Notes: generated from the sequence alone by a model not told the origin. Positions 11,405 to 22,717 are shown, numbered from the stretch's first letter. The stretch is 64,000 bases of DNA from Beroe forskalii (GCA_011033025.1 WFMF01000243.1:62001-126000), one strand, 5' to 3'. Numbers and translations: made by a program.

Positions 11405-12553
11405 AATAAAATGTAGTAAATTGATGACGTTTAGCGTTCTGTTTTTCACACAGCTTATAGTAGAAGTATTGCGTTTCCCTGCCTCCTAACATGCTGGCAG
11501 CCGGTAGAGATGCCCATTGGGAAAGGTAAAAGCAAGGCAATGGGAGAAAGCAAGCCGCGAGGGAACGCAGGCATAGGTAGGGAAAACGAACCAGTGAGGG
11601 GGCGTAGGGTGAGGGTCATGAAATGGCAGGTATAGGGAAAGCGAATGGTGATTTTCTGAAGTTTTGAGGCAACGCATTAAAGAACCAAATTCGAAAGAGG
11701 GTCGAGGGAAAGCTCCAAGTGAGGCAAGTTATCATTATCTTCTACACAGCATCGAAGTAGAGCGTTGGCTGGCAGCTGCTTAGGGATTTTAGTGGGAAAG
11801 GTGTTAAAAGCAAGGGAATTATAGGGAAAGCAGGCAGAGGGATAACGGTTAGCGAACCAGAAGGGAGCGCAAAAATAGAGGGGATGAAAGTGAGTGGGAA
11901 AAGTAAACCTAAGGTGGGCGAATCAGCGAAACTCATTCGCAAAAAACGCAAATCCGTTCTTGAGAGCTTCTTGAAAGAAAACACAAAAAAGCTTGGAGAG
12001 GTAAAAGGGAGCGAGGGTCAAGACAAACAAGACTAGTTATCATAAAACTGAGCTAGTTAACCAGTTGAAAATCGAAGGGGAACTCACAAGTTCAAAATAA
12101 GTTAAAAGATCAAAGAGGGAAGCGAGGAAGGGTAAAGTAGGGCAAGACCGAAGACAAGTTATCATTAGTTCCTCGGGATGTGTATTCGCGGAGATTGAAC
12201 TATAGTGTTAATGAGGTACAATAATAGTGTTAAACAACAGGGCGAACACGCACAAACGTTAATGAAAATCTCTTTTTAGCCTCGAGAGGGGAAGGGAACA
12301 ATTCTATTTTCAGGGATGCGCCAACCGAACTTATTATAAAGTGCACACAAGGATTTTAGTACTTTAAAACGATTTTAGGACTTTAAAAGGATTTTAGGAC
12401 CGTAAAATCAATGATGATGACCATCGGACGGTTTAATTACAAAAAAGTAAAATGTACAGGTGCGCCGAATGCAGCAGAAAAAGCATGCATATCACACTGT
12501 ACTTGGCGTGCATATTATTTATTAGTACAGCTTCAAATCATAAACTAAAACCC

Positions 12554-12640
12554 ACGAGCAAAATAGACGGTTCAACGTCATCAACTTACTACATAACGCT
12601 GTGACAATGACGTCATCGATTAACCGCATATTTTTTGCGA
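12554..12640. mobile_element. CRE-bearing MITE within copy A
   Basis: CGAGCAAAATAGACGG, TTCAACGTCATCAACTTAC, GTGACAATGACGTCATCG, TTAACCGCATATTTTTTGCG. Its counterpart lies in copy B at 57894. Confidence 0.75.
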
Positions 12641-12892
12641 TGGCAGATTACACAGTAGGATGATCACTGTAAAGCAATTGTACGTTTCATCATAAGCAAA
12701 GTTCATGATGAGTGTGGAAAAAGCGATAGAAACTTGCTAAGCCAAAGTGATTAAATAATCATTTCACAGAGAAGAAAACATGACATTGCGCGTGGCTTCA
12801 TTTCTTCATGATTTTCTGTTGATTCAAGATTCCTCGGCTTTGGCTCTTTATATTTTGGAGAAAGAGATAGTTAATGAACTGAGAAGTGTGAT

Positions 12893-12900
12893 GATAAACT
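12893..12900. repeat. 8-bp target-site duplication, left
   Basis: GATAAACT lies immediately left of the hairpin element and recurs immediately to its right at 14328-14335. Copy B has no insertion at the corresponding point (about 58240), which acts as an empty site. Confidence 0.85.
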
Positions 12901-14327
12901 GGGCATAGATCCGTTTGCCACTTTGTCCAGGCGCCAGTCTAATGCAGGTCTAGCGCCGGTTTAATGCTGGTCTAACGCCAGTCTAGTGCAGGTCTAATGC
13001 AGGTTTGGCGCCGGTTTTGTGCAGGTTTAGCGCCGGTTTAGCGCGGGGCCAGCGCCAGTCTAATGCAGGTCCTGTGCCACTCTAATGCAGGTCTAGCGCC
13101 GGTTTGGTGCAGGTCCAGCGCCGGTTGAGCGCGGGTACAGCGCTGGTGCAATGCAGGTCTAGCGCCGGTTTAATGCAGGTCTTGTGCCAGTCTAGTGCCA
13201 CTCTAATGCAGGTCCAGCGCTGGTTTAGCGCGGGTGCAGCGCTGGTCCAATGCACCTCGGATGCTATCTCAATACTTATGCATTTCATACAGATTTGACG
13301 CCGATTAAATTGCAGGTTGACGTCTTTTTCATGAATGTTTGGCGCTGTTTTAATGCAGGTGCAACGCCATTCCAATGCGGGTTTGGCGCCGGTTTCATGC
13401 AGGTTTAGCATGTTCAATTCTATGCCCCATACATCTTCATAATAGTAATAAATAATGGTTACCGGTGGTAACTAACGTACTTCATCATTGTTACCGGTGG
13501 TAACTAACATACGTTACCATGGTTACCGATGGTAACGTATGTTAGTTAACCATGGTTATCTGTGGTAACTGACGAACGTTACCATGGTTACCGGTGGTTA
13601 CTAACGTACGTTACCATGGTTACCGACCTGGTAACTAACGTGGGTTACCATGGTTACCGATGGTAACTAACGTGGGTTATCATGGTAAACGGTGGTCACT
13701 GGTCACTAACGTAGTAACGTAGGGAACTTATGTTACCATGGTTACCGATGGGAGCTAACGGACGTTACCATGGTTACCGGTGGTCCCTAACGGACGTTAC
13801 CATGGCTAACGGTGGTAACAAACCTGCATTGGAATGGCGTTGCACCTGCATTAAAACAGCGCCAAACATGCATGAAACGACGTCAAACCTGCATAATTTA
13901 ATCGGCGCCAAATCTGTATAAAATGCATTAGTAAATTTATTGAGATAGCATCCGAGGTACGTGGACCAGCGCTGCACCCGCGCTAAACCAGCTGGACCTG
14001 CACCAAAACCGGCGCTAGACCTGCATTAGAGTGGCACTAGACTGGCACAAGACCTGCATTAAACCGGCGCTAGACCTGCATTGCACCAGCGCTGTACCCG
14101 CGCTCAACCGGCGCTGGACCTGCACCAAACCGGCGCTAGACACCATTAGAGTGGCACAGGACCTGCATTAGACTGGCGCTGGCCCGCGCTAAAACCGGCT
14201 AAACCTGCACAAACTGGCGCCATACCTGCATTAGACCTGCACTAGACTGGCGTTAGACCTGCATTAAACCGGCGCTAGACCTGCATTAGACTGGCGCCTG
14301 GACAAAGTGGCAAACGGATCTATGCCC
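12901..14327. mobile_element. Hairpin transposon with satellite-like arms and X-box core
   Basis: Perfect terminal inverted repeat GGGCATAGATCCGTTTGCC ... GGCAAACGGATCTATGCCC, flanked by the 8-bp duplication GATAAACT. Arms of about 500 bp (12901-13410 and 13818-14327) are themselves arrays of roughly 22-bp units such as TAATGCAGGTCTAGCGCCGG. The core (13440-13815) is an array of GTTACCATGGTTACC and GTTACCGATGGTAAC words. No transposase is encoded. An 8-bp duplication is known for hAT and some other cut-and-paste families; the terminal bases do not let me assign one. Confidence 0.92.
13440..13815. repeat. Array of GTTACC..GGTAAC palindromes
   Basis: At least ten imperfect copies of a roughly 32-bp unit containing GTTACC, a spacer of 2-3 bases and GGTAAC, separated by TAACGTACGTTACC. 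The word fits the published RFX X-box consensus (GTNRCC, 0-3 bases, RGYAAC). It forms the loop side of the hairpin element. Confidence 0.85.
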
Positions 14328-14335
14328 GATAAACT
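14328..14335. repeat. 8-bp target-site duplication, right
   Basis: GATAAACT, identical to 12893-12900, directly after the terminal TATGCCC. Confidence 0.85.
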
Positions 14336-14555
14336 TAATAAAAGAATACACGATTCGACTTACTTAAGAATACGCGATGTATGCAAGCATTCACTGAAAG
14401 ATACCAGACAGGGGACAAAATGGCGAGTATATTATCTTAAATTATTATTTTAAAATATTCGATATTTAGTAGCATATGAGCTCCATATTAAATAATTTTA
14501 ACTGACGCAAATGTTATCATCCATTAGCAAATGTAACGTGATCACACGCGAACTA

Positions 14556-14652
14556 GAAGAAATCAGAGAAATCAGAGAGAAATCAGAGAGAAATCAGAGA
14601 GAAATCAGAGAGAAATCAGAGAGAAATCAGAGAGAAATCAGAGAGATCAGAG
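14556..14652. repeat. 11-bp minisatellite (AGAAATCAGAG)n
   Basis: About eight copies of AGAAATCAGAG. The homologous site in copy B (about 58466-58490) has only about two degenerate units, so the array expanded in copy A or contracted in B after the duplication. Confidence 0.9.
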
Positions 14653-16769
14653 ATATAAACGAAGAGACACAACCGGAGAGGACATGAGGGGTTGTCAACT
14701 TCGGTTGCGATTACAACAGTCACTTTGTTAAATTTATAAAACCGTGCGGCTTAGCATCGTATAAATATTGACATTATGTCACATAAGAGGTAGCAAAACA
14801 AAGGTTATTGTATTGCGGATCCGGACACTTTCGAGCAGTGAAATAAATGCATGCTTCAATGCTATTAACTTCTACTACAAATTGGGACATTAACTTCTAA
14901 TGCATGAAAAGTATTCTCCATTATTCGAATATTCTAGAGAAAAGAACTGTATTCGAGAATAGTTGGTTATGTAAGAAGTGGGAAAATGGAATTGATGCTA
15001 TAACATTTGATACTAAATTCTCTTCAAAGATAATCACCAAAACAAATCGCAAACCAACGCACAAATACACGATTGATAGAAGACAGACAGGTCTACCGTC
15101 TACACACGCTCAATAGTATAGAATATTAAGTGCCAACTACATTGACTCTGAATGGAAGTGTCAATTATTATTTAGTACCACAACTGACATGGCACTTCCC
15201 TAAACTGTCAAGTACCATATTAGGCAAAGAATTCTTACTAAAACCCTGCGCGCGCTCGGAGAGAATATTGACGAGCTCACGCCGTTTCTTCCATCATGAT
15301 AATGACGTCACTCTCAACAGCCAATTATTTTCTAAAATTTTACCAAATAAGGAATAATTGAAGTACGCGCCGGACAAACACAAAAGCGAAGTGAGAAAGC
15401 TGAAAGCAGTCACGCTGCTTCCGCTGAGGCCACACCGACAGCGGGAATTATTAATCAATTAACGGCCAAACAGTCCAATTATCATTCAATTATATACCCA
15501 TTAGGTATATATCAGAGGTTGAGGAGGTTGAGGACCTGATAGGCTCTTCAGCGTCATCAGTTTATCATTCTAATGCATCATAATGATATCATTATTAACC
15601 AGATTTATAACTTGCTTGCGTCTTCAGAACAAATTTTTGCGCTCATCAAAAGCATATCCGGATTTTAAACAGGGATTATATAATTGAGTGTTTTCTTGTG
15701 TAAAACCCTCTTACACAGGGAAACGACAGTTTAACGTCATCAATTGAGCATTTTAAACTGTGATAATGAAGTCACTTAAAACAACCACTCATATTCGTGT
15801 GTTTTGCCCAATGTGTGCACATGGATCGGCCGATTAAAACGCGTAAAAAACTGCATTTTTACAGAAATTCTATGAAAAGTAATTTGTGCGCACTGTAAAC
15901 AATGCGCGTCTTTATCAATCCTTCATCGATGCATGTGCACACATATGGGTTACACTTGATTCTTCACAGATATATCTTGGTGTTAATGATAAAGGAGAAG
16001 AGTTTAATGATGAAAAAGAAGATTACTAGCAGTGAGTACTAGCAGAATACTGAAATTTAAGTGATGTATTGAATTGACTGAATGAATTGTTAAGCCCACA
16101 GTTAATTTACACTTCGATCTGAATATGAATTGAATAATATAGAATTCATCAGAAATCTAATATTTCAACGAATTGGAGTAAATTGTAAATTGGCAGTGAA
16201 TTATTGAATTGCTAAATTGGTAGTGAAATATCAAATTGATAGTGAATTAAATTGGAGTGAAATTATTTTATCATTCTGAGGAGTAAAGGTGTAAATCACA
16301 GTGTCAATTGCTAATGAAACAAGTTTTGTAATTGATGCCGTTGTAGCATCATATTAGCACATCAAAGATAAATGAATCCTTTTGAATGAAGTTAAAATGT
16401 AAACATGTTTATGACATAGGTTTAAAAGCAAATTGGTCGATGAATGCAATAGAATTAATTTAAGGGATATGAATTAACGAATTGTTCCACGAAAAAGTGA
16501 AATAGATTTCTAAACTTAATTGCAAATCAAAGCATAAAATAAAGTGCAAAATGAACAGGAAAATTTCAAAAATGTAAAAATAAATTTGTAAATAGAAAAT
16601 GTAATATAATCTGTAAAAGGGCGTGTGTAAGAGCTAATAGCCAAGAGAAACAAGTAAATTAGTGTCAATGAAGTAGTATAACAATTATGTACAAAATGAA
16701 TCATGAATGCTCTCCATTGTACACACATCAATACACTACAGGTAATTTTAACCAATGGTTAAACATCAA

Positions 16770-17345
16770 AATTTTGACAACCCCGATGGGAAAACCAGCA
16801 GGATGCGTATCCTGACCCATAAATTTTTACCCCAATGAGGGCGGTAAAGTATAATCAGAGGTACGGGTAATAGTTGGGGGTTTTTCTCAGATTGGTGGGG
16901 TGTCAAAAAAACACCCTTTTAAAACTCTAAAAAAGGGGGAAGACAATAGGCCAAAAGTGACGTCATTATGACGGTTTTAAATTGGGAAATTGTTGATGTC
17001 AAAACCTGTTTTTTACCGGCAGCGCCGGGCCCGGGTTGCTGGATATCCCCCAAGGCCCCAAATGTGGGGGCCCCCGAGGGTTCTAGGGTTTAAAACAGCA
17101 AGTTTTTCAAAAACCCGGAAATGATGTTTTTCAAATTTAAAAAGGTTAGTCACTGGTTGGTTTGGGGAGGTTTTATGATGTTTTCCCTTTGACATTTAAA
17201 AATTAAATCAGGGTGTTATGCCTACAAAATGGGGAAAGATAAATTTGGGAAAAACCCCTAGAAATTAAAAACCCTCGGCTCATCGTGGTCGGGAAAATCA
17301 TAATCCCAAAATTTTAAAAATAAAAATCATCAAAAATAAATAAAA
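16770..17345. other. Corrupted copy of clean sequence at 62690-63240
   Basis: Word by word this follows copy B (CCAATGAGG..GCGGTAAAGTATAATCAGAG, GTGACGTCATTATGACGG, GTTAGTCAC..GGTTGG, CAGGGTGTTATG), but intervening bases are replaced by runs of A, T, G or C. That pattern is what poor base calls produce and is not what ordinary divergence looks like. A frame on the minus strand (17013-17195) is a product of this and should be ignored. Confidence 0.85.
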
Positions 17346-17740
17346 GAAATAAAATATCTTTTTCATGCAACAAAACCACGAATTGCAAACTTACAAACTA
17401 ACAAACTAACAAATTATAAACTTACAAACTAACAAAGACAAACGTCAGTGTCAAACACGAACAGAAAGTGAGAGGGATGGGCATTGGCCAACGATTATTG
17501 GGAAAAGGTCAAGCTCAAAAGCTTAAAGGGGAGTGACAAGGTTAAGGAAGGAGGGGCAAGAATATTGAATAAAGGGGTAATTGTGGCTTGTGTTTATAAG
17601 GGATGAAAGGACTCAAGGAACTCTGATAAAAGGTTCAAGGGGAAGGGAAAGTGAAGGATATAGGTGGTTTAATAAGGCACAAAAACTAACGATAGTAAAC
17701 TTTCGTAAAATTAAACGTTTTCAACTTTCCTACTAACAGG

Positions 17741-17857
17741 GGCGTGTCGAACTCATATGTGCGCGGCTTTTCCAAGCGCGGCGTAATCATGCGCGACTCA
17801 CTGCCAGTGAATGACAGGCAGTGAGCCGCGCACAATTATGCCGCGCATGGACACGCC
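17741..17857. mobile_element. GC-rich hairpin MITE
   Basis: Outer ends GGCGTGTC (17741-17748) and GACACGCC (17850-17857) pair. An inner 29-base stem, 17777-17805 with 17817-17845, has three or four mismatches and an 11-base loop. Rich in CGCG, unlike the AT-rich flanks. No coding capacity and no sure target-site duplication. Confidence 0.75.
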
Positions 17858-17986
17858 ACCGTAGCAACAAACCAAACGCACCTATCAAGACTCTCTGCGA
17901 TGGCACCATGTTCCCCCGATTTGTCTGAGTAAGCTCGTTCTGCTGTCTGTCTCGGGTTGTCTGCCTCTGATACCCGCAACTTCAAC

Positions 17987-18084
17987 GATTCTGAGGGGGA
18001 GAGGGGTCAGAACTTTAGAAACATTCTGTGGGGAGAGGGGGTCAGAACTTTAGTAAGATTCTGTGGGGAGAGGAGTCAGAATTA
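17987..18084. repeat. Minisatellite, about 36-bp unit
   Basis: Three degenerate copies of a phrase TTCTGTGGGGAGAGGGGTCAGAACTTTAG, ending where the 22-bp GACACCAGTCTGAC array starts. Confidence 0.75.
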
Positions 18085-18097
18085 CCGGCATCATAGT

Positions 18098-18520
18098 GAC
18101 GTATCACTGACACCAGTCTGCCGTATCTCTGACACCAGTCTGACGTATCACTGACACCAGTCTGACGTTTCACTGACACCAGTCTGACGTATCATTGACA
18201 CCAGTCTGACGTATCACTGACACCAGTCTGAAACTATGAAGCATTGCTGACACCAGTCTAACGTATCACTGACACCAGCCTGAAACCTTCAAATTATGAA
18301 GCGTTACTGACACCAGTTTGACGTATCACTGACACCAGTCTGACGTATCACTGACACCAGTCTGACGTATCACTGACACAAGTCTGAAACTATGAAGCAT
18401 TGCTGACACCAGTCTAACGTATCACTGACACCAGTCCGAAACCTTCAAATTATGAAGCGTTACTGACAGCAGTTTGACGTATCACTGACACCATTCTGGA
18501 GCTATGGCGTATCGGTGACA
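18098..18520. repeat. 22-bp minisatellite (CAGTCTGACGTATCACTGACAC)n
   Basis: About 18 units, some interrupted by AAACTATGAAGCATTGC phrases that themselves recur (18230, 18295, 18385, 18450). The core is the reverse complement of the core of the minisatellite at 45286-46130. It lies just downstream, in minus-strand sense, of the exon at 18754-18687. Confidence 0.95.
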
Positions 18521-18686
18521 CCATCCTGATACTATGGCATGTTAGGCCGCGCTTGAAAGGTTGGGGAGGAACTGATGTGAAGGATACCAGGAACTTATTA
18601 AAAATTTTTGACAATTTTTCACTCCTAGTCTGGCAGAACGCCTGACTAATATTATTGCTATGGATATGATATAAAAGGACACTCAC

Positions 18687-18754
18687 CGATAAGGCGATTC
18701 TTTTCGTCAATCTCCGCTTTCTGGGCCAGTATGACGTCATCAGAGGACGCTCCA
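18687..18754 (-). CDS. Small internal exon, helix-like peptide
   Basis: A 68-base segment on the minus strand with a good acceptor (TTGTTTTTCAG before 18754) and a strong donor (GTGAGTGTCC after 18687). In the frame with one leading and one trailing base it reads GASSDDVILAQKAEIDEKNRL, then I: charged and helix-friendly, with heptad-like spacing that would suit a coiled coil. One other frame is also open but much less protein-like. It needs a preceding exon ending with two codon bases. The exon ending at 19435 has an in-frame stop, so this is either an alternative downstream exon of that gene (leaving it from an internal donor) or part of the next gene. Its continuation toward lower coordinates was not found. 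It contains a TGACGTCA word within coding sequence. Confidence 0.6.
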
Positions 18755-18920
18755 CTGAAAAACAATGAGTTAAAAACCAGAAAACATTTAACAGATATTA
18801 TATTGTTTGTTGGTTGGCACTGTGTAACATGTAAACTTTTATTAAAACTTGGAAATTGAAAAGGAGTTAAGACATTCTGACGTCACATTTTCCTTGTGAT
18901 TTATACCGGTAACTAAACGC

Positions 18921-19010
18921 CGCGCACTAGGAATAGGAGGTTCAACGTCATCAACTCACTACATTAAGCCATGATAATTACGTCATCCTTCCCGCCTATT
19001 TCTCGTGCAC
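18921..19010. mobile_element. CRE-bearing palindromic MITE
   Basis: GCGCACTAGGAATAGGAGG, TTCAACGTCATCAACTCAC, CATGATAATTACGTCATCC, CCGCCTATTTCTCGTGC: a near-palindrome of about 90 bp whose halves match the family seen at 44661, 48756 and elsewhere. Confidence 0.75.
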
Positions 19011-19434
19011 AGCGTATAGTGGTCCTAACCAGTCGTTTTATGGCCTGTCATCGTAGTCACAAGTTTAAACAATTTCATGACCATTACCGATTGAGTTTAC
19101 TATATTACTCCACTACTACCATCGTTTGAGTTTTAAAATCTTAATAAACAATAAATCAGGGAAATCAATGCTGTTCTTAGCGCAGTCAACTGTCAATCGG
19201 TAGTCGAACAAATTCTGCAGAAAATAAAGCAGGCTTATAGGACGCACAAAGTTGAATAACAGACGTTTGAGGGTGACACCATTATCACGGTTTTAAGCAA
19301 CCGATTCTGATGGTTATCCGCCTAATTTTCACAACAAACCTTCATCCCAACTTTTATAAAGGGATCAGACGCTACGGTTCTAATAAGATCAATGGATGTT
19401 AAATCTGTTTTTAATCCCGCCTAGTTAATCCTGT
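19011..19434. other. 3-prime flank of the minus-strand gene, no other feature
   Basis: Lies downstream of the stop codon at 19435 on the minus strand, so it probably includes the 3-prime untranslated region. No clean AATAAA on the minus strand close to the stop was found. Confidence 0.4.
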
Positions 19435-19991
19435 TTAATCCTGTTTAAAATCGCTTCCTCCACTGTGCCTCCTGAAGTTGTTGTAGTTGTCAGGATACGA
19501 GGACGCCGTTGAGGACGCCGGACCACCATCCCCCTCCGTCCGTTCTGGAACAACGCCAAGTTTAATTAAAACCGGACTATTGCCCCTGCTACTCCCACCG
19601 CTACTCCGCCATGATAACTGGCGGTGGAAGCCTAAATCCCGGGGTGGGACGGGGTAGTTATCCAAATCCCGGGGTGGGATGGAGTTGTGATCCCGGGGAG
19701 GGTAGCTGTTATCAAGGTTATTATCTCGGAGGTTATCATTCTCATAATATCCCGCGTTATCTCTCACTCGGACATCGTCCCGAGTGGAATGAAAGGTATC
19801 ATCCCGAGTGGCCCGACACAGGGATTTCTTAATCCCACCACCAGGGATTATATCGGATGCAGTGCTATGGCAACCACTCGACGGAGTGGGAGAGTTGCCA
19901 TAGCAACCACTCGCTTGGAGGATGGTTCGGAAGTCGCTGACACTCTTAGACCCGGATAAGGCCCGGTTTCGGGGGAGTTGAGAACGCCGGG
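19435..19991 (-). CDS. Terminal exon of a large disordered protein
   Basis: A 557-base exon on the minus strand. The acceptor CCACCGGTCAG ends at 19992; two leading bases complete the codon begun by the exon at 22717-22606, followed by 184 codons and TAA. The reading ARRSQLPRNRALSGSKSV continues with SDFRTILQASGCYGNSPTP. A middle section repeats PPRDL and related RDN/RDD phrases, and the end is Ser, Gly and Asn rich (SSGGSSRGNSP, HSGGSDFKQD). Disordered by composition. An acceptor nearer 20045 would run into a stop, which fixes the chosen boundary. No domain is recognised. It is the last exon unless an internal donor leads to 18754-18687. Confidence 0.75.
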
Positions 19992-21283
19992 CTGACCGGT
20001 GGTAGCCGGGCGAGCAGTCCGGTTTGTACATGGGTCACATCGGGGGCTAGGTCTTAGGGAGGGGTTTACGGTTATTTGGGTCGAAGTAGTGAAATGTTAT
20101 ATTGGAAGATTGGAGTTTAATAATAGTACGGTTTTGGCAACTTTTGTAAATTTTCAAAAAATCCTTTTGTATCATGCAAAATGTGTTTTGGACTGTGGCA
20201 TGTATATTTCCCCTTGAGAATCGTATGATCTCCAAACGTACAACCAAAAGTCAACAAAAGACATCCATGAAAGACAACAAAATGAACAAACAAGACAGTG
20301 TAAAATGAACAACAAAAGCCTGCAAGATAAAGCCATGAGAATATTAAAGGGGTATACACATGAGATAGTCATTAGCCAGTAAAGTGCAGTTCCCACTGAC
20401 TTTTGGCAGGCTGAAGCTTGGAAGGCTGGCAAGGCAGGTATGCAAGGTATATTGTTGAAGTTTGCAATGCGATATAAATGCCAGAGAGTATTTGAGTGCT
20501 TGATGTTACATGGCAGGGATATACCTACATACCTACGCCCTTGATCCGCCTTGATACATTTTTTCGCACATTTTTGGAGTATTTCTAAGCGAATAACAGA
20601 CAAAAAGTCAAAAACTCAATTAGAAAAAAATAAGAAATCTTCAACAATTTTAAATTCTCATTTTTATTAGCGATTTTGGCATGGAGAACATCAAAAAAGA
20701 GATCGATCAAAAACGCACGAATCAAAATTCGGTGTACCACAAGGAACCGTTTCAGGCCCCCTACCAAAACCCACACCAAAACTCCCACGTACTAAAACAC
20801 GGAATACTATACAACAAAACACAGCACACACAATAACTTATTAACGTTATATCTCAAGGAGGCAGCAGCAGTTATAAGGGTACGTAAGAAAATGTTAAAA
20901 AATTCTCACAAACTCTCTGAGAGAGCCTTAGGAAAGGTTATAGCTCAGAGAAGGGAGAGGGGGTTGGAAAGGAGTGATATATTCTGTTAAACAGAGCATG
21001 GTCAATACAACGTATATAATGGAGTTTGGTAATGCTGGTTATAACTTACGATAGTAAACAAATGATAAGTTAATCAGAAGTGTCAGCCACACTAAACATT
21101 TAACCTTTTATCAGTGAGTGATTTGATATATTATATGTGGCACTGGTGTACTGCTGACTTCCGTACCATCGCACATTTTAATAATTAGACCACGGGGTTT
21201 AACAGAAAATAATCAGATGAGTGATGTAATAGAGATATAGATATAATGTACCTTGACTGGTGTACGATGTACAGTTCCGTGAC

Positions 21284-21380
21284 GCGCCGCGCACTAAAAT
21301 AAGACTTTTCAATGTCAGCAATTCAATATTTTAAAGTATGGTGATGACGTCATTCTCAACGGAATATATTTCATCGTGCG
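21284..21380. mobile_element. CRE-bearing palindromic MITE, degenerate
   Basis: CGCGCCGCGCACTAAAATAAG, then TCAATGTCAGCAATTCA, GGTGATGACGTCATTCTCAAC and a CATCGTGCG end. Same architecture as the family, with a decayed GGCGG arm. Confidence 0.6.
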
Positions 21381-21994
21381 TAGAGTCTGTCTTTTTGTTT
21401 GTGTTCGTTTTAAAATGTGTGTTTGAGGGACGCGTTGACAAGTGAGTTCAAACGAGTGTAAGGGTGCTAAAATGTGCGTCAGAGAACACGAAAATAATCA
21501 CGGACTTAGCTTAATTCGTAATGAAAAGTTGGTTAATTGATCAATTCTTCAATTTACCCGTTTGGCATAAAATGATGAACACTCAAAAATTGGGCAACAA
21601 TTTTGACCATCTTAAACAGAGATGATGAACCTTATATTTGGTGGACACAGACATTGATTACTTCCAAACATTTTCGAATATTTCCCGCAATTTTTATCCG
21701 CCACAAAAGTTAAAATCTTATTTCGATTTATCTTTTAAACTTTAACAAAGTGCCAACGGAACTTCCCCTTTATTTCCCGCAAGAAGAGGATACTTCTTCC
21801 CAAGATGAAGGCTATACGGCCAAAAATTGAAATATTTTCATCTCCTGTTTTCAGACTTTCAAAGATTGTCACAAAAATTTCTCTGAAAGATTCATATAAG
21901 ATTGTGTGCTGCTTGTCACAAAGCAGTATATTCAGAGTCTCACAGTGTTGGTGTTTACTGTTTATAAATAGACTGTTTGTTGACAGGCTAAGAC

Positions 21995-22080
21995 CCCGCG
22001 TGAGAAATAGGAGGATGAACGTCATCAACTTACTACGTTTATCTATGATAATGACGTCATCTTAACATCGCATATTTATC
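21995..22080. mobile_element. CRE-bearing palindromic MITE
   Basis: CGCGTGAGAAATAGGAGG, GAACGTCATCAACTTACTAC, ATGATAATGACGTCATC, CATCGCATATTTATC. Family member within an intron. Confidence 0.7.
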
Positions 22081-22373
22081 TTATGTGGGTTAGGATAGTA
22101 TAATGTTGTTTTGACAGTTAGGATAATCATTTGACGTAGCATATGAGGATGTGTGCCAATAAATCCTATATACCTACTCTGTTGTGAGATTGTAGGAGAA
22201 ATGTGTACTTTCTGATTAATTCTGATTTTCCAGAAAGAGAAGGAGTTTTCTTATTTGTTGTAAAAATTTTAGGAGAAATGAAAGGAATATATTGAACTGA
22301 ATTTTGGAATATTTATTAAGACGAAGGTGACATGAAATTAAAGTGACCGAAGTAGTAGGATTGCTGGGAGAAG

Positions 22374-22600
22374 TTGCGAACAAAAAAGCGAAAATATGCA
22401 CACACAGACAAACAATTAACAATGGGTGTAAGAACCAGAGAAAATAAAAACCCAAAAACAAACACGCCAACAAACAGCAGTCTACTCACCAGAGAACTGT
22501 CCGTAGGTAAATACAAACGAACAAACACACACAAGCAGACAAACAAAGTATCACTAATCACACGAACCCGAAACAAACAAACAAACAATGCGTGTAAGCA
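22374..22600. repeat. ACAAA-rich microsatellite tract
   Basis: Low-complexity CAAACAAACA sequence interrupted by a 24-base copy of the neighbouring exon end (22485-22508). Open frames across it are compositional. Confidence 0.7.
22485..22508 (-). repeat. Micro-duplication of an exon end and its splice donor
   Basis: CTCACCAGAGAACTGTCCGTAGG repeats 22601-22623, that is, the last 18 coding bases of the exon at 22717-22606 plus GTGAG. There is no AG acceptor directly upstream on the minus strand, so it is not a usable exon, but it is a decoy donor about 116 bases downstream of the real one. Confidence 0.85.
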
Positions 22601-22605
22601 CTCAC

Positions 22606-22717
22606 CAGAGAACTGTCCGTAGGTGGAGGGTTGCTGGGAGGAGGAGTTGTACTCCAGAGTGGAGCAGCTTCCCCATTTCCTAACCTCGCCTCCTCGCTCT
22701 CCCGGCCGCAGTCCGCT
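22606..22717 (-). CDS. Internal exon of the large disordered protein
   Basis: A 112-base exon. The acceptor CCTCTCGTTTCAG precedes 22717 and the donor CTCTG|GTGAGTGC follows 22606. Starting in phase 0 after the exon that ends at 23066, it reads SGLRPGERGGEVRKWGSC and on through LEYNSSSQQPSTYGQFS, and leaves one base for the next exon, which matches the terminal exon exactly. The alternative acceptor two bases further in gives a stop, which supports this boundary. Composition is again Ser, Gly and Gln rich. Confidence 0.8.

Larger units (their letters stand above)
11405..17340 (+). repeat. Copy A of a 4.4-kb duplicated non-coding unit
   Basis: Aligns collinearly with 56955-63250. Shared landmarks in the same order are GCATGCTGGCAGCCGGTAG (11489/57021), GTGCGCCGAATGCAGCAG (12460/57794), AATACGCGATGTATGCAAGC (14371/58272), CGCGCCGGACAAACACA (15365/59293) and GAGCTAATAGCC (16630/62512). 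Most of it is over 90 percent identical by eye. Copy A alone has the hairpin element at 12901-14327; copy B alone has the element at 60503-62472. No protein is conserved across both copies, so the unit is a non-autonomous mobile element or a segmental duplication. Confidence 0.9.
19992..22480. other. Intron of the minus-strand gene
   Basis: AT-rich, with two CRE-bearing MITE copies (21284-21380, 21995-22078). No further exon with both splice sites was convincing. Confidence 0.55.

Noticed and set aside
20047..20788. Several minus-strand frames of 60-143 codons between the terminal exon and the next exon
   Set aside because: No splice sites joining them in phase with the neighbouring exons; hydrophobic AT-driven composition. 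Treated as intron.
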